Shown: positions 24,120 to 31,062 of the stretch, piece after piece | How positions within the stretch are numbered: position 1 is the stretch's first letter | Layout of the letters: each line of letters begins with the position of its first letter | NCBI GenBank assembly: GCA_964633405.1 | Contig: CAZWFV010000002.1 | Location: forward strand, 1 to 39,505 | DNA length: 39,505 nt | Reading direction: 5' to 3' | From: JAMCRD01 sp964633405 | GTDB lineage: Bacteria > Patescibacteriota > Minisyncoccia > UBA6257 > Colwellbacteraceae | Notes under the pieces: model-generated | Databases searched by the model: none | What the model saw: only the letters and a program-made list of their open reading frames with translations | Told to the model about the DNA's origin: nothing | Translations under genes and position numbers: made by a program

Positions 24120-24545
24120 ATGAAAAGCATATATATTCTGACCATAGTCGCCGTTGTCTTGGCCGTAGTGATCCTTGCCTCATTCGCGATCTTTCCCGCG
24201 GCGAGGCAATCTTTCACTCCCCCGCCGAAAATGGGGACACTTGCAGGAAAAATGACCATAGGCCCGATTTGCCCGGTGGAACGCATCGGTCAACCGTGCA
24301 ATCCGACGCCGGAGATATACACCGCCCATGCGGTGTATATCTACAGGAATGATCACAGAACAGTCATCGATACGCTGTTCCCGGATGCCGATGGTCAATT
24401 CAATACCATGTTGCCGGTCGGAGATTATTGGGTTGACGTCACACATCAAGCTGTCGGCAGCGTGACCGGTGTCCCGGCCGAGACACACATAAGCGCGGAG
24501 GCTACCACCACGCTGAACATCAGTATAAATACGGGTATACGCTGA
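24120..24545 (+). CDS. Exported single-domain protein (carboxypeptidase-regulatory-like fold)
   Basis: The 141 residues begin with a membrane helix or signal (about 4-27). They continue with GTLAGKMTIGPICPVERIG and PCNPTPEIY, a recurring extracellular module with two cysteines. DADGQFNTMLPVGDYWVDV follows, the beta-strand pattern of Cna-B/carboxypeptidase-regulatory domains. The domain is common in lipoproteins and surface proteins; its ligand is unknown. TATATA (24108-24113) lies six bases before the ATG, fitting a leaderless mRNA. Confidence 0.82.
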   Translation: MKSIYILTIVAVVLAVVILASFAIFPAARQSFTPPPKMGTLAGKMTIGPICPVERIGQPCNPTPEIYTAHAVYIYRNDHRTVIDTLFPDADGQFNTMLPVGDYWVDVTHQAVGSVTGVPAETHISAEATTTLNISINTGIR

Positions 24546-24564
24546 TTCCGTCGGCGGTGGCAAT

Positions 24565-24593
24565 GAAATCACCACCCATGGGGTGGTGATTTC
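24565..24593. terminator. Strong hairpin terminator
   Basis: GAAATCACCACC (24565-24576) pairs perfectly with GGTGGTGATTTC (24582-24593). It separates the exported protein from the convergent cold-shock gene and can act both ways. Confidence 0.9.
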
Positions 24594-24619
24594 TTCAGAA
24601 CAAACTTGATATAAGAGTT

Positions 24620-24817
24620 CTAGGCGCGGCTGACGTTCGTTGCTGCTGGGCCCTTCTCGGTATCAACGACATCGAAAGTAACGACATCGCCAACCTTGAG
24701 CTCATCGAACATGACACCTTTCAGCTCCTTGGAATGGAAAAACAGATCCTTTGCACCGCCTTCGCGAGCAATGAATCCAAATCCCTTATCCGTGAGCTTC
24801 TTGATAGTTCCTTGCAT
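24620..24817 (-). CDS. Cold-shock-domain protein
   Basis: A 65-residue CspA-type RNA chaperone. RNP1 is KGFGFIAR and RNP2 is DLFFHSK, followed by GDVVTFDVVDTEKGPAATNV, the standard five-strand OB fold. These proteins melt RNA structure in the cytoplasm. A -10 box TATAAT (minus, 24874-24879) places the start of transcription near 24867. The mRNA therefore has a leader of about 50 bases, unlike the leaderless genes nearby, as is usual for cold-shock mRNAs. Confidence 0.95.
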   Translation of the reverse strand: MQGTIKKLTDKGFGFIAREGGAKDLFFHSKELKGVMFDELKVGDVVTFDVVDTEKGPAATNVSRA

Positions 24818-24929
24818 AAGGATTTAGCTTTTTAGAAACCCGACCTAGTCTCTTTGATTAGTCTTCTGGACGGATTATACATATAATCGGAATTACATCA
24901 ATATCTGACCAGATACCGCCAAATCGGGC

Positions 24930-24935
24930 TATAAT
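24930..24935 (+). promoter_or_regulatory. -10 box before the SDR pseudogene
   Basis: TATAAT is six bases before the ATG at 24942. The promoter has stayed intact although the gene behind it is broken. Confidence 0.65.
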
Positions 24936-24941
24936 TTTGGT

Positions 24942-25380
24942 ATGGACGTTAAGGATAAGGTGGCAGTAGTGACTGGAGCCTCTCAGGGCATAGGATTGGC
25001 CGTCGCCAGACTTGCTGGCCAAGCATGGGGCCAAGGTGGTATTGGCCGCCAGGTCGGCGGGATGATATTGAACATCAGTTCCAGGATCTCCAAGAGCTAT
25101 TTCCCGAATCTGGGCGCCCATGCCTCGACCAAGTATGCCCTTAACGCAATATCCCTGACCGCACGGCAGGAGCTGGCTGAGGACAATATTACCCGTCAGC
25201 GTGATGTATCCGAAGATGACCTCGACCAATTTCGGCAAGAATGCCATCAGGACCACCGAGTTTCAGGGTAACAGGCCGGGAGACCGTCCTCATATTGAGA
25301 CAGATACTCCCGAGCAAGTCGCAGAGAGTATAACTCGGCCTTATAAGTTCGGGGGAGCCGGAGGCTCAAATGTGACGTAA
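24942..25380 (+). pseudogene. Decayed short-chain dehydrogenase/reductase
   Basis: Three pieces of an SDR can be read in two frames. The first gives VAVVTGASQGIGLAVARL, the NAD(P)-binding TGxxxGIG loop. An extra base near 25012 moves the continuation (AKHGAKVVLAARSA) to the next frame. A deletion of roughly 80-90 codons follows. The second piece gives GMILNISSRISKSYFPNLG and ASTKYALNAISLTARQEL, with the catalytic YxxxK changed to HASTK. A further base near 25193 shifts to VSVMYPKMTSTNFGKNA and PEQVAESI, ending at TAA 25378-25380. With the frameshifts, the deletion and the lost Tyr, it cannot make a working enzyme. Confidence 0.85.
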
Positions 25381-25411
25381 GGATTAGTTTCGGCGGCATA
25401 CCCAAGCAAAT

Positions 25412-25441
25412 TAAGAGGGCGGACTGATGCGTCTGCCCTCT
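25412..25441. terminator. Hairpin after the SDR pseudogene
   Basis: AAGAGGGCGGAC and GTCTGCCCTCTT pair over 12 bases with one G-U around TGATGC. The T-run is short. Confidence 0.6.
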
Positions 25442-25501
25442 TGGTCGGGATCACCCCCCTTCTCTGGTATCAGTCGTTGTTTATCTCGCCTGACGTGAGA
25501 G

Positions 25502-25723
25502 TTATCGGATGATCAGGAGACCCCGCGCCTGAAGCGCTGGACTGGAAGTGAACTTCCGCATCCTTGGCACGGGAGGCAAAACGGTTGCAGTCATGACTGG
25601 TTTGTGTCCGTTTCCATCTCGCGGACTGTTGGGGCAGTTTACAGCCTGATGGTGGCGCTTGTGAGCTATATCCTCAAAAGCCTCACCACACTTGAAGTCG
25701 CATACGTAAGCTCTATTTGCCAT
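25502..25723 (-). CDS. Small Cys/His protein, possible zinc finger
   Basis: The 73-residue frame has a good ribosome-binding site, GGAGG six bases before the ATG, unusual in this window. Its first half, YVCDFKCGEAFEDIAHKRHH followed by QAVNCPN, has Cys and His spaced like a C2H2-type zinc finger. The second half is basic and low in order (PRMRKFTSSPALQARGLLIIR-like). It could be a small nucleic-acid-binding protein. No family is recognised, and it lies among degenerate sequence, so I am only moderately sure it is expressed. Confidence 0.5.
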   Translation of the reverse strand: MANRAYVCDFKCGEAFEDIAHKRHHQAVNCPNSPRDGNGHKPVMTATVLPPVPRMRKFTSSPALQARGLLIIR

Positions 25724-26383
25724 CGGCCCTCCTCAGAACCGAAACTAAGGTACTGCAGTCTATGCTAGACCCCTACATTCCTTTTGGAAAAGCGGACTTG
25801 TTGATAAGTTTCCATCCCGGCATATACGGCAAGTAAGCTATGCGGTTTGACAGGCATCGTAGCCTAGTGTATCAAATTTATAAATCCGATCTTTAACAAT
25901 GATCTTGTGGGTGTAAGGCACCCTGTTTGCTATTACGGATTTGGGTCAAAGGTCGCTCGATAATAATCCGAGCCTAGGCTGAATCGCCAAGAGAAGCCAA
26001 GGCTTAAAAATGTGTCCAAGCTTACCAGCCGCCGCATCGTTGAATATGTCGACATACCGATTCCGTTGAAACATAGATTCTCCCTCAAATTGAGGCGCGG
26101 AGAGATACTCTCCGTCCAGGACGGTTCGTCCTCTACCCCGCCCCATCTTTGTCTATGGACCAGGACAGACGCTCCCATGTCCACTAGGAATCTCCTGTTG
26201 GCCGACAAGGGCTATCCCCCGTGGAAGACAGAGAAGGAATTCGCCTAGGACCCCATAGCTACCTTTTGGGGCTTCGGTAACTATCTCAGGAAAGAGAGTT
26301 CCAACCAGAACAGATTTGTGGTCCATCTCTTTGAGGAAGTTCCAGATAAACGGTCTTGAAAGGCTAGCGCTATATGATGACTT

Positions 26384-26412
26384 AAAATCCGCAGAATTGC
26401 CTGCGGATTTTT
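26384..26412. terminator. Strong hairpin terminator
   Basis: AAAATCCGCAG (26384-26394) and CTGCGGATTTTT (26401-26412) pair around AATTGC, with an A-run and a T-run on opposite sides. Confidence 0.9.
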
Positions 26413-26417
26413 GGATG

Positions 26418-26462
26418 CTGAAAAAAGTAAGAGGAGGCCGGCAAACTCCGCTTACTTTTTCA
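26418..26462. terminator. Second terminator-like inverted repeat
   Basis: CTGAAAAAGTAAG (26418-26430) and CTTACTTTTTCAG (26450-26462) are perfect 13-base complements; GGAG/CTCC pair inside. It stands five bases after the previous hairpin. Confidence 0.8.
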
Positions 26463-26718
26463 GTAATAGCGGAGCAGGGTTGCTCCTCTACAGAGGGCGT
26501 CGTTTTCCTGGTTAAAGAACATTGTTTCACGGTGGTAAATGCCTCATGTGACGCGAGGATGACTCGGTACACAAGGGGGTGATTTAAAGCCACCCAAAGA
26601 CTGATCCACCGGTTTTTAACGACACCAGAGTGATTATCGACCTTCTGCATAAGTATGTCAATATTTGATATCAATAACAGCCTGGTATAGACCTAATACA
26701 GATCTTTGGAGGTGGATT

Positions 26719-26961
26719 GTGACGTTCGCCGACTTCTGCATCAGGAATCCCCCGCTCGGTCGGGAGATCATCCTGCAGAACGGCTGTTACTCCGTAACCA
26801 GACATTGGTTCCGAGGAGAAATACCCGGACTTGTGGAGTTCGGCCGTAGCCGCGTGATAGATGACGGCTGGCAGGGCAAAGAAACTACGGTAGACGTAAC
26901 TTCCTTGAAACCGCTGCGCACAATGGAGGTGCTGGCGGCCCAAAGTGAAACAGCAGATTGA
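26719..26961 (+). CDS. Small hypothetical protein (80 aa)
   Basis: The best start is GTG 26719, because GGAGGTG precedes it with five-base spacing and an extended -10 (TGGTATAGA, about 26686-26694) lies upstream. The product reads MTFADFCIRNPPLGREIILQ, then TRHWFRGEIPGLVEFGRSRV and ends VLAAQSETAD. It has no membrane segment and seems to be a small beta-rich soluble domain. No family is recognised. A hairpin terminator about 28 bases after the stop supports an independent gene. Confidence 0.6.
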   Translation: MTFADFCIRNPPLGREIILQNGCYSVTRHWFRGEIPGLVEFGRSRVIDDGWQGKETTVDVTSLKPLRTMEVLAAQSETAD

Positions 26962-26989
26962 CCATATTCCGCCGGCCACACACAACCTC

Positions 26990-27018
26990 GGAGGCGATTA
27001 CGAATCGCCTCCACGTTT
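26990..27018 (+). terminator. Terminator of the 80-aa gene
   Basis: GGAGGCGATT and AATCGCCTCC pair around ACG and are followed by ACGTTTTAT. Confidence 0.85.
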
Positions 27019-27040
27019 TATATGAGCACGATTGTATTTA

Positions 27041-27066
27041 AGAGGCGGTTATCTTAACCGCCTTTT
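27041..27066. terminator. Bidirectional terminator before the YtxH-like unit
   Basis: AGAGGCGGTT and AACCGCCTTTT pair around ATCTT. It ends the minus-strand pair at 27087-27715 and may back up the previous terminator. Confidence 0.8.
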
Positions 27067-27086
27067 AAACCTGTAATTTATATGAA

Positions 27087-27434
27087 TTACTTAAATTCCC
27101 TTCTTAGATGCTTCCAGGAAGATTGCACTTCTTTTAGCAAACGTGCAGTCTCGACCGCAGACATCTTCTTGCCTCTGCTGTAGCCGACCATAGCTTTCTT
27201 GAGGAACGCTTTGTATTCACGCTCGCTCATTCTCTTGGCCTTTCTCAACTTCGGGGCAACGTACCTGTAGAACTCGACCGACTGGCGTTTCGCATCGTGG
27301 GCCACCTCCCTACCTATCTTCTTGCCGGTTTTGGTCCCGGCGAAGATTCCGGCAGCTACGCCCAACGCTGCACCGATCAGGGCTCCTTCTATAAAATTAC
27401 CCCCCGATCTACCATTTATCTTTTTTACAGCCAT
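27087..27434 (-). CDS. YtxH-like protein
   Basis: The 115-residue product has a glycine-rich helix near the N-terminus, GALIGAALGVAAGIFAGTKTG, which is the hallmark of YtxH/gas-vesicle-like small proteins. A very basic helical tail follows (KKIGREVAHDAKRQ, KLRKAKRMSEREYKAFL, KHLRREFK). Proteins of this type are membrane-associated and often linked to envelope stress; the molecular role is not known. It sits five bases after the gene at 27440-27715, matching the common DUF948-YtxH pairing. Confidence 0.8.
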   Translation of the reverse strand: MAVKKINGRSGGNFIEGALIGAALGVAAGIFAGTKTGKKIGREVAHDAKRQSVEFYRYVAPKLRKAKRMSEREYKAFLKKAMVGYSRGKKMSAVETARLLKEVQSSWKHLRREFK

Positions 27435-27439
27435 AATTG

Positions 27440-27715
27440 CTATTCGTTGTTACGACCTTTCTTGATTACCGCCTTACGCAACGCTTTCCTGGTGAATAGC
27501 GACAATATAGGCGATCCGGACAGTCTATTCAACATTTCCTTTATCATATCCTCCGTTTCTTTGGAAGCAGAGGATATATTCTCGGAGATGTTGCGCAGAT
27601 TATGTGTGATCTTTACCAGTTCATAGGTAACTATGCCGAACAATATGCCCAGCGCTATTATCGCCAAGGACACAACTACGTAGAAGACGGTTTCAGCAAA
27701 AATCAACGCTCCCAT
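27440..27715 (-). CDS. Small DUF948-like membrane protein
   Basis: The 91 residues begin with one long membrane helix (about 8-34). An amphipathic coiled stretch follows (ITHNLRNISENISSASKETE and MIKEMLNRLSG), then a basic tail. This is the layout of DUF948-type partners of YtxH proteins. A -10 box TATATT (minus, 27722-27727) lies six bases before the ATG, so the pair is probably made from a leaderless mRNA. Confidence 0.75.
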   Translation of the reverse strand: MGALIFAETVFYVVVSLAIIALGILFGIVTYELVKITHNLRNISENISSASKETEDMIKEMLNRLSGSPILSLFTRKALRKAVIKKGRNNE

Positions 27716-27808
27716 GGGTTAAATATAACATAAAACCCCTTACGCATCTACGATTGTCAATGATTGCAACTTCACTATCCGTTAATTTAGACTTAGACTA
27801 TTCTGATT

Positions 27809-28876
27809 ATGGATACGGATAGATCATATACCAAGCTCAAGAAACTTAAGGCCTCCGGCAGCGAGGTTGAGTTCCAGGCCGAGATTCCCGTTGGGGTGCT
27901 GGAAAGGAACACCGCCAAGGCGCTGGTTGAGGTAAGTTCGACCTTCGAACTGCCGGGTTTCAGGAAAGGCAAGGCCCCCGAAGACGTAGTCAGGAAGCAT
28001 GTGGACAAAACCCATTTATTCGAAGACGCAGCCAACGAATCTCTTAAAGACGCCATAAGGGAAATAGTTAAGGATTCGGCTATATCTATAGTCGGATCGC
28101 CGGTAATATCCCTGGAGAAGATAGCCTTGGGTAGCCCCATAATATTCAGAGTCAAGCTCGCTCTATTCCCGGAAGTGAAGCTCCCTGATTATCGGTCTAT
28201 AGCCAAGAATATCTATGAGCGCAAGGACGACGTGGAGGTTACAGACAACGATCTTAGACTGGCCATCGAACGCATCCAGAGATCCTTTCTGCCCGGGGAA
28301 GAAAGGAAGAGTCCGGCTGCGTTGCCGGAGCTGACTGACGAATTCGTCAAAAAACTCGGGCCGTTTAAGAGCATCAGCGAGTTCAAGGACGAACTAAGAA
28401 AACAATTACAGGATGAAAAACTAGCTAAGGTTGAGGAGGTCAAGAAGGATGAAGTTGTCAGGGAGATAGTCAAAAATTCCAAACTGTCCATCCCTACCAT
28501 TCTTATAGACCAGGAACTGGAGCGGTTCAGGGTACAGCGCGACGCGAACCTCAAAGAGGCCGACCTCTCATTCGACAAGTACCTTAAGGAATCGGGCAAG
28601 ACAGCAGAATCACTGGCTAAGGAAGAGGCCGCTTTTATAGAGGAGCAGCTCAAATCGCAATTCGTAATCAATAGGATTCAGAGCACAGAAGGCATAGTGG
28701 CGACGGATCAGGAAATCGCCATGAACGCCGAGTTCTTAAAGTTCCGCCACCCCGACCGCAGCGAGAGTTATCTACATAATATGGCCGAGACGATGATTTT
28801 GAACAGAAAGACTTTCGACTTGCTTGAAGGAAAGTCACTTGCCGATAAGGCTACGGAAGTCGCAGGCGAGCACTAG
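27809..28876 (+). CDS. tig: Trigger factor lacking the PPIase domain
   Basis: Trigger factor binds the ribosome exit tunnel and shields new chains. The N-terminal domain carries the ribosome-binding loop GFRKGKAP (50-57). After about residue 135 the sequence goes straight to the helical chaperone part (VTDNDLRLAIERIQ, then LTDEFVKKLGPFKSISEFKD and onward). No FKBP/PPIase domain lies between, which explains 355 residues against about 430 in full-length proteins. It is convergent with the nucleotidyltransferase gene, one base from it. Confidence 0.9.
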   Translation: MDTDRSYTKLKKLKASGSEVEFQAEIPVGVLERNTAKALVEVSSTFELPGFRKGKAPEDVVRKHVDKTHLFEDAANESLKDAIREIVKDSAISIVGSPVISLEKIALGSPIIFRVKLALFPEVKLPDYRSIAKNIYERKDDVEVTDNDLRLAIERIQRSFLPGEERKSPAALPELTDEFVKKLGPFKSISEFKDELRKQLQDEKLAKVEEVKKDEVVREIVKNSKLSIPTILIDQELERFRVQRDANLKEADLSFDKYLKESGKTAESLAKEEAAFIEEQLKSQFVINRIQSTEGIVATDQEIAMNAEFLKFRHPDRSESYLHNMAETMILNRKTFDLLEGKSLADKATEVAGEH

Positions 28877-28877
28877 G

Positions 28878-29585
28878 TTACCACTCTTTGATAGCCTTCT
28901 CCCAACGTTCCAGGTTGCCGCAGTCGTACCATCTAGCGTCATCGAACCTTACTCCGGCCAGCCTATTATCCTTAGCCAAAGTTGGGAATATGTCTTTCTC
29001 TACCATGACGAATTCCTGACCTGGGATTGAGTAGTCGATAATATCCGGACTGAGTACGTACAGACCGGAAGAAACGTAGGGTGAAGGCGGATTCTCCGGT
29101 TTCTCCAGGAATTCGATAATATAATTGCCTTTCATTATAGGGACTCCATACTCTTGCGGCCTATCCACCTTGACTAGAGCTATGGTAGCCAGAGGTTTCT
29201 TGATTTTGTGGAACGAGATCAGTTTAGACAGATCCAGATCCTTCAATTCATCGCCATTGGACAAGATGAAATCCTCGTCGCCAATCCAGTCCCTCAATTC
29301 GGGGACCATGCCGAAGGTGCCTCTGGGCACATCCTCAAAGAACAGATCTATACTGTTTGTGGGTACAGGCAGTTCCCTCCCCCACGCGTCCTTCCAGCGC
29401 ATAAAGTCTGACTCGTGCGACCGCGAGGCGATGAGAGCTATGTCGTCGACGCCATAGCGAGCGAAGAACTCTATTAGGTGGTTGACTATAGGCTTCTTTT
29501 TAACGGTAACCAACGGTTTCGGGATTTCGTATGTCACCGGCCGCAGACGGGTTCCCGCACCGCCGACCAGGATTATCGCTTTCAT
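28878..29585 (-). CDS. Sugar nucleotidyltransferase
   Basis: The 235-residue enzyme has the nucleotidyltransferase signature KAIILVGGAGTRLRP followed by EIPKPLVTVKKKPI, where the Gly-rich loop and Lys bind the NTP. FILSNGDELKDLDL holds the metal-binding Asp, and EFLEKPENPPSPYVSSGLYV the sugar pocket. Such enzymes make NDP-sugars (for instance GDP-mannose or dTDP/UDP-glucose); the sugar cannot be fixed from sequence. It lies beside surface polysaccharide genes and probably feeds them. Confidence 0.88.
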   Translation of the reverse strand: MKAIILVGGAGTRLRPVTYEIPKPLVTVKKKPIVNHLIEFFARYGVDDIALIASRSHESDFMRWKDAWGRELPVPTNSIDLFFEDVPRGTFGMVPELRDWIGDEDFILSNGDELKDLDLSKLISFHKIKKPLATIALVKVDRPQEYGVPIMKGNYIIEFLEKPENPPSPYVSSGLYVLSPDIIDYSIPGQEFVMVEKDIFPTLAKDNRLAGVRFDDARWYDCGNLERWEKAIKEW

Positions 29586-29713
29586 CTAAAATATATGGGA
29601 ATATTCTACTAGATATGCCGCAGCTTATAAAGCAATTCTGGCCGCCGATAGCCTCGGTTTCATGTTTCGTAGTTTATTGATAGTATTTATGGGCATATGA
29701 GAACGCTTGAACA

Positions 29714-31060
29714 ATGAGCGTGTCCAGAATAAAAGCCTTAATACTCTGTTTGGGGGACATTTTACTGCTCTATCTTTCCCTAGGGGTCGCGCTGCTCGTA
29801 CGTTACAATATCCGCACTCGTCCGGCGTTTACCGACCTGCTCAACCGGCACCTTACCCCCTTCACGCTCATATTCATAATCTGGGTGATAGTTTTCTACC
29901 TGGCCGATATGTACGATCCCAAGAATTTCAAGAATAACCTGGGGTTCCTAAGGACATTCTTGACCGCATTGCTGATCAACGCCCTGCTGGCCGTCTTGTT
30001 CTTCTACGTATTTACTTTCTACGGCATATCGCCGAAAACAGTCCTATTCATAATATTGGTGGCATTCGCACTGATTGACTTGCCGTGGAGGTATCTATTC
30101 AACCGTTACAGCGGGACTGTGGGCACCAAGGAGAACGTAGTCCTCATCGTGCCCAAGAATGATCCGGAGATGGCCGCGGAACTTGTCGATTTTATAGAAA
30201 ACAACCCACAGTTGGGCTACGAGGTAAAGCTCCAGCTCAAGGAGGGCCAGAATTACGGCAGCCTGTCGGAGATAATTAGGAACAACGCCATAGACCTGAT
30301 AGTTATACCCAGGTATCTGCGGGAGAGATCCGACCTTTCCAAGGAGCTGTACCGCAATCTGTCCCTGGGCATAGGGGTGGTCAGCCTATCTGAGTTCTAT
30401 GAATCTATCTTCAAGAAAGTCCCGCTTTCCGAGCTGGAAGAAGCCTGGTTCATAGAGCATGTCGTGCACCGTCACCACTTCTTCGATTCGGTAAAAAGAC
30501 TGCTGGAGTTCGTGGGGGCGTTGGCGCTGCTGGTCGTTCTCTCCCCAATATTCCTGATCATAGCCATAATCGTAAAGGCATCCTCTAGGGGTTCGGCGAT
30601 ATACATGCAAACTAGGGTCGGCAGGAACGAGCTGCCCTTTACCCTCTATAAGTTCAGGACTATGGTGGTCGATGCCGAGAAGACTGGGCCGCAATGGTCC
30701 AACGGCAGCGAGGATTCTCGGGTGACCGGTTTCGGTAGATTTCTGCGGCGCAGCCACCTGGACGAACTACCTCAGCTGTTCAATATCCTAAAAGGAGACC
30801 TGCATTTCGTCGGTCCAAGACCGGAACGGCCAGAGTTTGTCGATCAATTGAAGGCCCAAGTCCCCTATTACGACATCCGTCACATTATCACCCCCGGCGT
30901 GACCGGTTGGGCTCAGATCAACTATCGTTACGGATCCTCGATTGAGGATGCGATAGAGAAGCTGCAGTACGAGATATATTATATGGAGAATCGGTCACTC
31001 ATCCTCGATCTGATAATCGCTGCCAAGACAGCCAAGAGGTTGTTTTTCAATCCGGAATAG
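29714..31060 (+). CDS. Polyprenyl glycosylphosphotransferase
   Basis: This membrane enzyme moves a sugar phosphate onto undecaprenyl phosphate and starts a surface polysaccharide. The 448-residue protein has four N-terminal helices (about 8-115), a nucleotide-binding-like middle domain (about 135-240) and the catalytic bacterial sugar transferase domain. In that domain are YMQTRVGRNELPFTLYKFRT, RSHLDELPQLFNILKGDL, VGPRPERPEF and TPGVTGWAQINYRYG. The length and domain order match WcaJ/WbaP-type enzymes. No clear ribosome-binding site is visible. Confidence 0.93.
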   Translation: MSVSRIKALILCLGDILLLYLSLGVALLVRYNIRTRPAFTDLLNRHLTPFTLIFIIWVIVFYLADMYDPKNFKNNLGFLRTFLTALLINALLAVLFFYVFTFYGISPKTVLFIILVAFALIDLPWRYLFNRYSGTVGTKENVVLIVPKNDPEMAAELVDFIENNPQLGYEVKLQLKEGQNYGSLSEIIRNNAIDLIVIPRYLRERSDLSKELYRNLSLGIGVVSLSEFYESIFKKVPLSELEEAWFIEHVVHRHHFFDSVKRLLEFVGALALLVVLSPIFLIIAIIVKASSRGSAIYMQTRVGRNELPFTLYKFRTMVVDAEKTGPQWSNGSEDSRVTGFGRFLRRSHLDELPQLFNILKGDLHFVGPRPERPEFVDQLKAQVPYYDIRHIITPGVTGWAQINYRYGSSIEDAIEKLQYEIYYMENRSLILDLIIAAKTAKRLFFNPE

Positions 31061-31062
31061 GT

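Larger units (their letters stand above)
25724..26718. other. About 1 kb of degenerate, mostly non-coding sequence
   Basis: No convincing intact gene is present. A plus-strand frame from GTG 26012 is broken by TAG at 26246. It then continues in the same frame to TGA at 26359 with a coding-like tail (NQNRFVVHLFEEVPDKRS), just before two terminators. On the minus strand a frame at about 25933-26208 contains NRRFLVDMGASVLV and GFSWRFSLGSDYY, which vaguely resemble a retropepsin. The two readings overlap, so at most one was ever a gene. This is probably decayed DNA. Confidence 0.5.

Noticed and set aside
26153..26674. 173-codon minus-strand frame as a real gene
   Set aside because: It runs through two strong terminator hairpins, has no recognisable domain and no start signal; it is probably a chance open frame in degenerate DNA.
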